From NCBI RefSeq assembly GCF_000374325.1, contig NZ_KB894081.1, positions 1-64,000 of the forward strand: a stretch of 64,000 bases of DNA, read 5' to 3'. The translations under genes were made by a program, and so were the position numbers. Shown piece after piece: positions 7,888 through 15,608 of the stretch. The notes beneath the pieces are model-generated. The model was not told the origin of the DNA. It saw nothing but the letters and a program-made list of their open reading frames with translations, and did not search any database. The DNA comes from Allofustis seminis DSM 15817 (GTDB lineage Bacteria > Bacillota > Bacilli > Lactobacillales > Carnobacteriaceae_A). Position 1 is the stretch's first letter; each line of letters opens with the position of its first letter.

Positions 7888-9450
7888 GTGACAGAGAAAA
7901 ATATAATGGTTATTCCTGCTCGTAAAAGAGTAGGAAGTACAGCCGCAAAAGAAAAGATAAAGAAACTTCGTGTTGCTGCCTATTGCCGTGTTTCTACAGA
8001 AACAGAAGAACAAAATTCTAGTTATGAGGTTCAGGTCGCACACTATACAGAGTTTATAAAGAAAAATAATGAATGGGAGTTTGCCGGCATCTTTGCAGAT
8101 GATGGTATCTCCGGTACAAACACTAAAAAGCGTGACGAATTTAATCGTATGATTGCAGAGTGTATGGATGGTAACATCGACATGGTTATTACTAAATCCA
8201 TCAGCCGATTTGCACGTAACACCCTAGACTGCCTTCAATATATTAGACAGCTCAAAGATAAGAACATATCCGTCTACTTTGAAAAAGAGAATATCAACAC
8301 CATGGATGCCAAAGGTGAGGTTTTGCTGACTATTATGGCATCTTTGGCACAACAGGAAAGCCAGAGCCTTTCACAAAACGTTAAGCTTGGGCTACAGTAC
8401 CGATACCAACAAGGAAAGGTGCAGGTCAACCATAAGCGGTTTATGGGCTACACGAAAGATGAAGATGGAAATTTAATTATTGTCTCCGAAGAAGCTGAGA
8501 TTATCAAACGCATCTACCGAGAATACCTTGAAGGTCAGAGTCTAGTGCGCATTGGTCGAGGTCTTGAAAAGGATGGTATTTTAACAGCAGCAGGAAAACC
8601 AATATGGCGACCAGAATCCGTTAAGAAGATCCTTCAAAACGAAAAATACATCGGAGACGCCCTTCTGCAAAAGACTGTCACAGTAGATTTTCTTACCAAG
8701 AAACGAGTGAAGAACGAAGGTCATCTTCCTCAGTATTATGTTGAAAATAGCCATGAGGCTATCATTCCCAAAGAATTATTCTTACAGGTGCAGGAGGAAA
8801 TTCATCGAAGAAGCAATATCTACACAGGAGCAAGCAAGAACAAACGAATTTATAGTAGCAAGTACGCTTTAAGTGCCATCACCTTCTGTGGAGATTGTGG
8901 CGATATTTATAGGAGAACCTATTGGAATATTCATGGCAGAAAAGAATTTGTCTGGCGATGTGTGACTAGAATCGAGCAGGGTCCTGGGGTCTGTAAGAAC
9001 CGAACCGTAAAAGAAGATGAACTCTATGGTGCTGTAATGACCGCAATTAATAAGCTACTTGCAGGTGGCAACAACATGATAAAGACACTGGAAGAAAATA
9101 TTCATGCGGTGATTGGTGAAACGACAGAATACCAAATTTCAGAGATTAACAACTTACTGGAGGAAAAGCAAAAAGAACTCATCAAGCTGGCTAATAAGGG
9201 TCAAGATTATGAACATCTAGCAGATGAGATTGATGAGCTGAGAGACAAGCGACAGCTCCTTTTAGTAGAAGATGCCTCCCTCAGTGGCGAGAACGAGAGA
9301 ATCAATGAGCTGATTGAATTTATCCGCAAGAACAAATTCCGTACCTTAGAGTACGATGATAAGCTTGTAAGGAAGATAATCCAGAGCGTTACAGTCTATG
9401 AAGAACACTTCGTCATAGCCTTTAAATCTGGCATCGAAATGGAAATATGA
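7888..9450 (+). CDS. Large serine recombinase 3
   Basis: A 520-residue large serine recombinase with catalytic serine in [11 protein letters not shown] (S36), [14 protein letters not shown], a Recombinase domain, a zinc ribbon ([10 protein letters not shown] ... [12 protein letters not shown]) and a coiled coil. The start is GTG 7888, five bases after GCGAGGAA. It is closer to the third recombinase of element 2 (55565) than to its neighbour 5904, so the three-gene set evolved as a unit. Two catalytic recombinases resemble the ccrA/ccrB arrangement, although the proteins are not ccr. Confidence 0.93.
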   Translation: MTEKNIMVIPARKRVGSTAAKEKIKKLRVAAYCRVSTETEEQNSSYEVQVAHYTEFIKKNNEWEFAGIFADDGISGTNTKKRDEFNRMIAECMDGNIDMVITKSISRFARNTLDCLQYIRQLKDKNISVYFEKENINTMDAKGEVLLTIMASLAQQESQSLSQNVKLGLQYRYQQGKVQVNHKRFMGYTKDEDGNLIIVSEEAEIIKRIYREYLEGQSLVRIGRGLEKDGILTAAGKPIWRPESVKKILQNEKYIGDALLQKTVTVDFLTKKRVKNEGHLPQYYVENSHEAIIPKELFLQVQEEIHRRSNIYTGASKNKRIYSSKYALSAITFCGDCGDIYRRTYWNIHGRKEFVWRCVTRIEQGPGVCKNRTVKEDELYGAVMTAINKLLAGGNNMIKTLEENIHAVIGETTEYQISEINNLLEEKQKELIKLANKGQDYEHLADEIDELRDKRQLLLVEDASLSGENERINELIEFIRKNKFRTLEYDDKLVRKIIQSVTVYEEHFVIAFKSGIEMEI

Positions 9451-9567
9451 AAAAGTTGTGATAATATGAAGATAAACTCACGATAAATTCAAGTCAAAAG
9501 TCAGAATTGATATAGAGTTGTAATCTTTAGAAAAAAACAGAAAAATCACAAAAGCAGAAAAATTATA

Positions 9568-9596
9568 TTGGATTTTTGAAGATAATATGATATAAT
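9568..9596 (+). promoter_or_regulatory. Sigma-A type promoter
   Basis: TTGGAT (9568-9573), a 17-base spacer and TATAAT (9591-9596). GGAGGTG follows almost at once (9607-9613), so the transcript would have a very short leader. Confidence 0.65.
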
Positions 9597-9604
9597 AAAA
9601 AGAC

Positions 9605-9718
9605 TTGGAGGTGGAAGAATGTATAACTTTTCTTGCTAATTATATGATGCATAATAAGATATTTAAAGAAACGGATATAGAACCGTTTGTTTTGTTGTGC
9701 AAATTGCAAGAAAGTTAA
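9605..9718 (+). pseudogene. Small frame, possibly frameshifted, downstream of promoter
   Basis: A 37-codon frame (TTG or GTG start, CITFLANYMMHNKIF ... PFVLLCKLQES, stop 9716-9718) follows the promoter. The well-placed ribosome site instead leads to ATG 9619, which encodes only six residues (MYNFSC). Either the longer frame is read from a weak start or a small gene has been frameshifted. No family was recognised. Confidence 0.3.
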
Positions 9719-9790
9719 GTATTCGACACTCAATAATACATTACAGTAACCTTATATATTACAAAAGGTAATAATAGTATTTGTTTTTGA

Positions 9791-9822
9791 GCCGTAAGAA
9801 TTTACTTTCTTGCGGCTTTTAA
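9791..9822 (+). terminator. Rho-independent terminator
   Basis: GCCGTAAGAA (9791-9800) pairs perfectly with TTCTTGCGGC (9807-9816), followed by four T. It separates the small frame from lsa(E). Confidence 0.8.
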
Positions 9823-9976
9823 TATTTGTAAAAGAAAGGAAGATAAATGTGATAGACAATAACACTATGCCATCCATGACAAAATCCATGCAGAGTTGGA
9901 TAACATTGTAGAGTAATTAATGCCGAAAACCAACTTTGCTTATAAAATTTTTATAATGTAAAGGAGGAAGAAATAC

Positions 9977-11461
9977 ATGTCTTTAATAAATGTTTCAAAT
10001 CTAACTTTTTCATATGAAGGAAGTTATGACAATATTTTTGAAAATGTAAGTTTTCAGATAGATACAGATTGGAAACTCGGTTTTATTGGAAGAAACGGAC
10101 GCGGAAAAACTACTTTCTTAAATTTATTGCTTGGCAAATATGCGTATTCCGGCAATATAAGTTCTACAGTTAAGTTTGAGTGTTTTCCTTACGATGTGGA
10201 AGATAAGAGTCTATATACAATTGAAGTAATGAAGAGTATTTGTACGGAATGTATGGATTGGGAGATTTTTCGTGAAATATCATTGCTTGATGTTCAAGAA
10301 GATGTTTTATATCGTCCGTTTAATACACTGTCAAATGGTGAGCAGACAAAGGTCCTTCTTGCATCTTTATTCCTTACAACGAGTTGTTTCCTGCTTATTG
10401 ATGAACCTACAAACCATCTTGACCTCGATGCACGTAATGTAGTGCAAAACTATTTGAAACGCAAGAAGGGGTTTATTTTGGTATCTCATGATAGGAGTCT
10501 ACTTGATCAATGTGTTGACCATATACTATCTATCAATAAAACGAATATCGAAATCCAAAAAGGAAACTTTACTTCTTGGTGGGAAAACAAAGCGTTACAA
10601 GATAATTTTGAACTGGCGGAAAACAAGAAACTCCTTAAAGAAATAGGAAGGTTGTCTTATGCAGCAAAACGTAGTTCAAATTGGTCAAATAAAGTAGAAA
10701 AAAGTAAATATGGAACAACAAATTCTGGCTCAAAACTGGATAAGGGCTATGTTGGACATAAAGCTGCAAAAGCGATGAAACGTGCCAAAAATATTGAGTC
10801 AAGACATCAGGAAGCTGTTTCACAAAAATCAGAGCTGCTCCACAACATCGAACAATATGACGACTTAAAAATTTCGCCACTTGAATTTCACAAAGAGTGC
10901 CTAATAGAAGCGAATGATTTATCATTGTCTTATGGAGATAAAGAAGTATGCAGTAATCTTAATTTCAGAATCAATATTGGTGATAGAGTTGCCATTATCG
11001 GAAAAAATGGGAGTGGTAAGTCTAGTATCCTAAAATTGATTAATGGAGATGATATTAAATTTACCGGAAATTTTATTTTAGCAAGTGGACTAAAAATTTC
11101 TTATATTTCGCAAGATACTTCATATTTAAAAGGTAATCTATCTGAGTTTGCCTATAATAATAAGATTGACGAAACTTTATTTAAAACGATTCTTCGTAAA
11201 CTGGATTTTAATAGAGAACAGTTTGATAAGAACGTGGAGGATTTTAGTGCTGGTCAGAAAAAGAAAGTACTAATTGCTAAAAGCCTGTGTGAAAGTGCAC
11301 ATTTGTATATATGGGATGAGCCATTGAACTATATTGATATTTTTTCACGTATCCAAATTGAAAAAATGATTTTAGAATATTGTCCTACACTATTGTTTGT
11401 GGAGCATGATGATGCTTTTTGCAATAATATTTGTACGAAAAATATCAATTTATGTCTATAG
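9977..11461 (+). CDS. lsa(E): ABC-F ribosomal protection protein Lsa(E)
   Basis: A 494-residue ABC-F protein with two nucleotide-binding domains: Walker A GRNGRGKTT (about 38) and GKNGSGKSS (about 340), signatures LSNGEQ and FSAGQKKK, and Walker B LLIDEPTNH. There is no membrane segment. ABC-F proteins bind the ribosome and dislodge antibiotics. Length and sequence match Lsa(E) as I remember it, which gives resistance to pleuromutilins, lincosamides and streptogramin A. AAAGGAGGAAG precedes the ATG. Its pairing with lnu(B) 53 bases downstream is the known lsa(E)-lnu(B) cluster; the usual upstream partners aadE and spw are absent here. In the second half the Walker B region reads IWDEPLNYID, a natural variant. 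Confidence 0.93.
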   Translation: MSLINVSNLTFSYEGSYDNIFENVSFQIDTDWKLGFIGRNGRGKTTFLNLLLGKYAYSGNISSTVKFECFPYDVEDKSLYTIEVMKSICTECMDWEIFREISLLDVQEDVLYRPFNTLSNGEQTKVLLASLFLTTSCFLLIDEPTNHLDLDARNVVQNYLKRKKGFILVSHDRSLLDQCVDHILSINKTNIEIQKGNFTSWWENKALQDNFELAENKKLLKEIGRLSYAAKRSSNWSNKVEKSKYGTTNSGSKLDKGYVGHKAAKAMKRAKNIESRHQEAVSQKSELLHNIEQYDDLKISPLEFHKECLIEANDLSLSYGDKEVCSNLNFRINIGDRVAIIGKNGSGKSSILKLINGDDIKFTGNFILASGLKISYISQDTSYLKGNLSEFAYNNKIDETLFKTILRKLDFNREQFDKNVEDFSAGQKKKVLIAKSLCESAHLYIWDEPLNYIDIFSRIQIEKMILEYCPTLLFVEHDDAFCNNICTKNINLCL

Positions 11462-11514
11462 AGATTTTGAGTTGCCACAATAACTAAAAGATATTTAGAT
11501 GAAAGGGTGAAGAA

Positions 11515-12318
11515 ATGTTAAAACAAAAAGAATTAATTGCAAATGTTAAGAATCTTACTGAGTCAGATGAACGAATTACAGCTTGTATGATGTATGGATC
11601 GTTTACCAAAGGAGAAGGTGACCAATACTCGGATATAGAGTTCTATATATTTTTGAAAGATAGCATAACCTCGAACTTTGATTCATCCAACTGGTTGTTT
11701 GACGTAGCTCCGTACTTGATGCTTTATAAAAATGAGTATGGAACAGAGGTAGTTATTTTTGATAATCTTATACGTGGGGAATTTCATTTCCTTTCTGAAA
11801 AAGATATGAACATAATCCCCTCGTTTAAAGATTCAGGTTATATTCCTGATATGAAGGATATGCTTATTTACGATGAAACAGGGCAATTAGAAAATTATTT
11901 ATTAGAGATAAGTGGTGCAAGACCAAATAGACTTACTGAAGAAAATGCTAATTTCTTGTTGTGTGATTTCTCTAATCTATGGTTGATGGGAATCAATGTT
12001 CTAAAAAGAGGAGAATATGCTCGTTCTTTAGAACTCTTATCACAGCTTCAAAAAAATATACTACAACTTATACGTATGGTAGAAAAAAATGCGGATAATT
12101 GGCTAAATATGAGTAAGAACCTTGAAAAAGAAATTAGCCTTGAAAATTATAAAAAGTTTGCAAAGACCACTGCTCGATTAGATAAGGTAGAATTATTTGA
12201 AGCCTATAAAAATTCCTTACTGTTAGTTATAGATTTGCGAAGTCACCTTCTTGAACAATACAACTTAAAAGTTACACATGATATTTTAGAAAGATTGTTG
12301 AATTACATTAGTGAATAG
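11515..12318 (+). CDS. lnu(B): Lincosamide nucleotidyltransferase Lnu(B)
   Basis: A 267-residue nucleotidyltransferase that adenylates lincosamides such as clindamycin in the cytoplasm. The N-terminal motif MMYGSFTKGEGDQYSDIEF is the GS-x(n)-DxE/D metal and nucleotide site of this superfamily. Length and sequence match Lnu(B). GAAAGGGTGAAG precedes the ATG. It is downstream of lsa(E) and probably cotranscribed, which widens lincosamide resistance. No terminator is obvious directly after it. Confidence 0.93.
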   Translation: MLKQKELIANVKNLTESDERITACMMYGSFTKGEGDQYSDIEFYIFLKDSITSNFDSSNWLFDVAPYLMLYKNEYGTEVVIFDNLIRGEFHFLSEKDMNIIPSFKDSGYIPDMKDMLIYDETGQLENYLLEISGARPNRLTEENANFLLCDFSNLWLMGINVLKRGEYARSLELLSQLQKNILQLIRMVEKNADNWLNMSKNLEKEISLENYKKFAKTTARLDKVELFEAYKNSLLLVIDLRSHLLEQYNLKVTHDILERLLNYISE

Positions 12319-12369
12319 AAGAGTAACGTTATTTAGAGCATTGGTTACTAAGAATTAACAGTATACCTC

Positions 12370-12531
12370 GGTTTTCAAAAAACAGCGAAGTCTATGGATA
12401 TGTTCCCACATACGCAAGCCCTCAGTGGATATCTTCCCTCAAAGACAATAATGTTCAAGTGACTAATTTTTGACAGCTATCCCCTCATCTCAAAACATGT
12501 GGAGACGATAGTATTGATGTCAAGAAAATAG
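12370..12531 (+). pseudogene. rlmD: Fragments of the rum (23S rRNA uracil methyltransferase) 3' end
   Basis: Three pieces of the conserved C-terminus of RumA-type enzymes (normally VDMFPHT followed within a few residues by HVETVVLMSRK) can be read: GFQKTAKSMDMFPHT at 12370-12414, SVDIFPQ at 12422-12442, and HVETIVLMSRK plus stop at 12496-12531. They are in different frames or separated by unrelated bases. Phages of the phi-m46.1 type integrate in this gene end, so these are best read as attachment-site remnants of successive insertions. A further copy lies at 57255. Confidence 0.7.
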
Positions 12532-12559
12532 AATAAAGGCTTTAAGAAGCGTTGAAATC

Positions 12560-12603
12560 AGGGGCTTTTAGGATTTTTGAATGAATCCTGAAAGCCCTCT
12601 TTT
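12560..12603 (+). terminator. Rho-independent terminator
   Basis: AGGGGCTTTTAGGAT and ATCCTGAAAGCCCT form a long stem with G-T pairs, followed by TCTTTT. It lies just after the rum-like stop codon. Confidence 0.75.
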
Positions 12604-12994
12604 GCTTTAAAAATGTTATTAGGAAACTGGCCAACTTTAAAAATTACTAGGGTGTGTAGACACTATGGATATTTAGAGGTTGAGTAGACAGGACGGATGT
12701 TTTTATTAGTTCGAATGAATTTCACTAGTATGGCTAGGATACAAACTTACCCAGAAAATCACCCGCTATCGTAAAACTTGCAAGCAAGCCTGGAAGGAAT
12801 AGTAGGGATATGTGGCGGATACTTCGTTTATATTATATTAAGATATTGTAGAAGGCACTGTTCTACCTTTCATATATTCTTGTTTGTTTTTTCGCTTTTA
12901 AGAATATGAAGCCGTTGTTTTTTCTTCGAGAGGAAAAGTTTCATATGTATTGTCATTCTACGCTATAAAAGCAAAAAAGAGACGCATCCGTTGC

Positions 12995-13046
12995 CATTAT
13001 AGACCCCATATGCTATTATTCAGTAATAAGGAGGGAGTCTATAATG
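12995..13046 (+). promoter_or_regulatory. Inverted repeat over the methyltransferase start, possible operator
   Basis: CATTATAGAC (12995-13004) and GTCTATAATG (13037-13046) form a perfect 10-bp inverted repeat. The right arm contains the start codon at 13044 and the ribosome site lies between the arms. As the encoded methyltransferase has its own HTH domain, autoregulation is plausible; this is inference. Confidence 0.5.
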
Positions 13047-14186
13047 ACTTATGATATCGCAACAGGTTTATACGATGTAAAAAGGTTAGCAGAATTACTT
13101 GATGTCAAGCCATCTACAATACGCTCAATGAAAGCACGAGGGACCTTGCCTTCACCTACTTGTAATGATATAAATGGAGGTGCCGTTTGGCTTAAGGAAA
13201 CTATTGATATTTATATTGCAGATAAAAAATACAACCTAGAATTAACAGAGCCTATCAATAAAAATTTACCTCAAGTAATAGATTTGTTTTCTGGTTGTGG
13301 TGGAATGTCTCTTGGTTTTCGAAAGGCAGGCTTTGATATTTTAGCAGGTTTTGACAATTGGGATAAAGCTTTGGAAACTTACAATGCTAACTTTGAGCAT
13401 CCTGCTTATCTTCTTGATTTAGGAGATATAGAAAAAAGCATTGAAACTTTAAAACCATACTTTATGGAAAGGAATAAACCAATTATAATAGGTGGTCCAC
13501 CATGCCAGGATTTCTCGTCAGCGGGGAAAAGACAGGAAGGTGCTAGAGCTGATTTAACAGAGAACTATGCGACCATAGTTTCAAAATTGCAACCATCATT
13601 TTTTGTTATGGAAAATGTAGCGAGAGCAGAAAAAGCAGCGGCGTATGGGAGAGCGTTGGAAATTTTTAAAGGAAATGGCTATTTTGTTGATCATATCGTT
13701 TTGAATGCTGCTAAAGCAGGTGTTCCTCAAAGAAGAAAAAGACTCTTTACCTTTGGTGCTAAAGATAAAGAGCTAATTTCTGAACTTATAAAAAAATTAG
13801 AAGAAAATTTATCATCTAAAGAAATGACAGTGCGAGATTGGTTTGGTGACAGATTAGATGTTGAATACTACTATAGACATCCGAGAAGCTATGCTAGAAG
13901 AGCTATTTTCTCAGTAGACGAACCATCTCCAACAATTCGCGGTGTTAATAGACCTATCCCTGAAGGATATGAAGGACACCCAGGTGATGCAGGACCTATT
14001 GAAAAAGCAAGACCTTTAACAACTCGAGAGCGGGCTAGTTTACAAACATTCCCAGATGAATTTGGATTCACAAGCTCAAAAACGAATAATGAGCAAATGA
14101 TTGGGAACGCTGTTCCTGTAGAGTTAGCAAGATATGTCGCTAGTCAAATTAAAGAAACTCTCAAATCTCATCAGTTTGAATTTTAA
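13044..14186 (+). CDS. C5-cytosine DNA methyltransferase with N-terminal HTH
   Basis: A 380-residue m5C methyltransferase. Residues 8-60 form an excisionase/MerR-like helix-turn-helix (VKRLAELLDVKPSTIRSMKARG). Catalytic motifs follow: I DLFSGCGG, IV GGPPCQDFS with the catalytic cysteine, VI FVMENV, VIII GVPQRRKRLF, then a recognition domain and motifs IX-X (RPLTTRERASLQTFPD, MIGNAVP). It should protect DNA from the convergent restriction enzyme at 14161, with which it overlaps by 26 bases. HTH-bearing m5C enzymes such as M.SsoII and M.EcoRII repress their own promoters. AAGGAGG precedes the ATG. Confidence 0.92.
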   Translation: MTYDIATGLYDVKRLAELLDVKPSTIRSMKARGTLPSPTCNDINGGAVWLKETIDIYIADKKYNLELTEPINKNLPQVIDLFSGCGGMSLGFRKAGFDILAGFDNWDKALETYNANFEHPAYLLDLGDIEKSIETLKPYFMERNKPIIIGGPPCQDFSSAGKRQEGARADLTENYATIVSKLQPSFFVMENVARAEKAAAYGRALEIFKGNGYFVDHIVLNAAKAGVPQRRKRLFTFGAKDKELISELIKKLEENLSSKEMTVRDWFGDRLDVEYYYRHPRSYARRAIFSVDEPSPTIRGVNRPIPEGYEGHPGDAGPIEKARPLTTRERASLQTFPDEFGFTSSKTNNEQMIGNAVPVELARYVASQIKETLKSHQFEF

Positions 14187-15270
14187 ATAGATGTTGAGTT
14201 AAAAGGGTACTATCTAATCTTCTTTCAGGCATAAGATACTCAAAAGCTGTTTCAGAAACAATATTTTCTAATTCGTTTCTAAGTATTCGCGGCTTTAAAA
14301 ACTCGTCACTCAATAGGTGTTCATAAGGGGCATCTCCAGCAAAAGCACCAGCTTTATCAGTTTGTGTACCGTATGTTATTCTTGAGTGATGCTTTGAAAA
14401 ATCTAAGGTATTTTGTGCAGCGTAGTCGAAAAGTGATGAAATCAACCAAATTGCTGATCTTTCTGGACGGGAAATACGTCTTTGAGAGTTAGCCGTTCGA
14501 CTGCGCATTTTATTGATAAAAAGTTGTAAGAATGCCATGTCTGTCCAAACGAAAACATCAAAAGCGTTACGTTCAAGTATAGGTTTTTGACCTTCAGTTC
14601 TCCAGATTGCTGTAAGAATAAATGGAGTTTGTGATTCTATACTGCTCTTAACAATTTCATCTGCCGCTTTAACTATGTTTGGGATTTTTGTTTTCATCCA
14701 ATCTTCATCATTCCAATGATAGTCCATTGGTGTTACAAGGCTGGCAGAAATTAATCTTAGGAGTTCAGAACGTCTAGATTGTCCATATGAATTAGCGATA
14801 GAAAAAGCTAATTGCTCAATTGAAGGTGGCCTGACAACCAATTCACAGGATTGCTCGTCGTGAGGTTTATTTGCCGTTTGTGAGTTCGGAACGACCATTA
14901 GTTTTACCTCCAAAGCCCTAGTATGAACTTCATTTTCGTCAGATATTACAATATCACTTTTGTTGGGTATACTATTTGTGTATGGCTTATAACCATTATA
15001 GGTTTCTTCAAACAAAAAATTAGCTGTTGTTGAGTCAGTGCCAATTATTTCATTCCACTGTAAATGTTCATGTTCAGTTATAATTTTATTATCATCATTT
15101 AAGGTGGCTTTAATCACAGGAATAGACACCTGTTTAAAATTAGATAAATATTGAGCTAATGAGATTGGAAAAGCATTAGTAAAAATATTTTTTCCTAATG
15201 ATTCTGGTTGGGTAAAATCATGTGATGCATTTTCCAAACCGTATATTAAAATGTTAGAATTACTACTCAA
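14161..15270 (-). CDS. HindVP-family type II restriction endonuclease
   Basis: A 369-residue protein resembling the HindVP family (characterised members cut GRCGYC): an N-terminal GLENASHDFTQPESLGKNIF segment, a likely catalytic core SDIVISDENEVHTRALEVKL (acidic residues followed by ExK) and CELVVRPPSIEQLAFSIA. The start is TTG 15270 with AGGAGG eight bases upstream; a weak start suits a toxic nuclease. It is transcribed toward its methyltransferase and ends inside that gene's 3' end. The GRCGYC specificity is only a family-based guess. Confidence 0.8.
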   Translation of the reverse strand: MSSNSNILIYGLENASHDFTQPESLGKNIFTNAFPISLAQYLSNFKQVSIPVIKATLNDDNKIITEHEHLQWNEIIGTDSTTANFLFEETYNGYKPYTNSIPNKSDIVISDENEVHTRALEVKLMVVPNSQTANKPHDEQSCELVVRPPSIEQLAFSIANSYGQSRRSELLRLISASLVTPMDYHWNDEDWMKTKIPNIVKAADEIVKSSIESQTPFILTAIWRTEGQKPILERNAFDVFVWTDMAFLQLFINKMRSRTANSQRRISRPERSAIWLISSLFDYAAQNTLDFSKHHSRITYGTQTDKAGAFAGDAPYEHLLSDEFLKPRILRNELENIVSETAFEYLMPERRLDSTLLTQHLFKIQTDEI

Positions 15271-15327
15271 AATATTTCCTCCTATATATTAACCTGATTA
15301 TATTATGCAATAATTTAGATTTACTAG

Positions 15328-15366
15328 CTTCTTCATGCTTTAGATAAGTGATGAAGAAGTTTTTTA
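15328..15366 (+). terminator. Terminator-like hairpin
   Basis: CTTCTTCAT (15328-15336) pairs perfectly with ATGAAGAAG (15351-15359), followed by six T on the plus strand. It lies between two minus-strand genes, so its direction is unexpected; it may block antisense transcription into the regulator gene. Confidence 0.45.
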
Positions 15367-15387
15367 TAACAAAGTGATTTCACTTCA

Positions 15388-15597
15388 TTATCTTGGTAGT
15401 GTCTCAACAATATCTTCTAACTTAACATCAATAGCTTCGCAGATTTTTAGCAATGAGCTAGTGTTTACATTTCCACCCTTACTCAATTTATTTAAAGTGG
15501 AAGAGCTTATACCTGCTTGCTTAATCAAATCTAATTTGCTCATATTTTTATCAATTAAAATTTTCCATAGCTTGTTATAGCTTAATTGTAGTTTCAA
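15388..15597 (-). CDS. Small XRE-family regulator of the defence operon
   Basis: A 69-residue Cro/CI-type DNA-binding protein (SYNKLWKILIDKNMSKLDLI, SSSTLNKLSKGGNV, LLKICEAIDVKLEDIVE). The start is TTG 15597; its ribosome site AGGAGG overlaps the stop of the ABC ATPase gene, so translation is probably coupled. It may control the ABC-3C genes or act as a controller for the HindVP enzyme downstream. A clear relative (SYNKLWKLLIDKNMKK) lies before the FokI-like system at 59581. Confidence 0.85.
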   Translation of the reverse strand: MKLQLSYNKLWKILIDKNMSKLDLIKQAGISSSTLNKLSKGGNVNTSSLLKICEAIDVKLEDIVETLPR

Positions 15598-15608
15598 AAT
15601 TTAACCTC

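Larger units (their letters stand above)
9451..9976. other. Intergenic region between recombinases and lsa(E)
   Basis: It holds a clear promoter at 9568-9596, a tiny open frame after it, a terminator at 9791-9822 and a short frame just before lsa(E). No recognisable intact gene was found. It is the junction between element 1 and the resistance cargo, but I could not identify insertion-sequence ends. Confidence 0.6.
12319..13043. other. Long intergenic region holding attachment-site remnants
   Basis: It contains three rum 3'-end-like fragments (12370-12531), a terminator (12560-12603), a small GTAGAA/TTCTAC hairpin near 12848-12866 and an operator-like repeat at its right end. The stretch 12610-12990 has no open frame I can recognise and probably carries degraded element DNA. 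Confidence 0.6.

Noticed and set aside
9849-9911. Short frame GTG 9849 to TAG 9911 (20 codons), a possible leader peptide for lsa(E)
   Set aside because: An overlapping frame (HDKIHAELDNIVE, stop near 9915) looks equally coding, and no attenuator hairpin linked to lsa(E) is evident. It is more likely a gene-end remnant.
12610-12990. Possible insertion-sequence remnant between the terminator and the methyltransferase
   Set aside because: No terminal inverted repeats, target duplications or transposase motifs could be found by reading.
15374-15580. Plus-strand frame opposite the XRE regulator at 15388
   Set aside because: The minus-strand frame has a clear helix-turn-helix and a coupled ribosome site; the plus-strand frame is hydrophobic shadow sequence.
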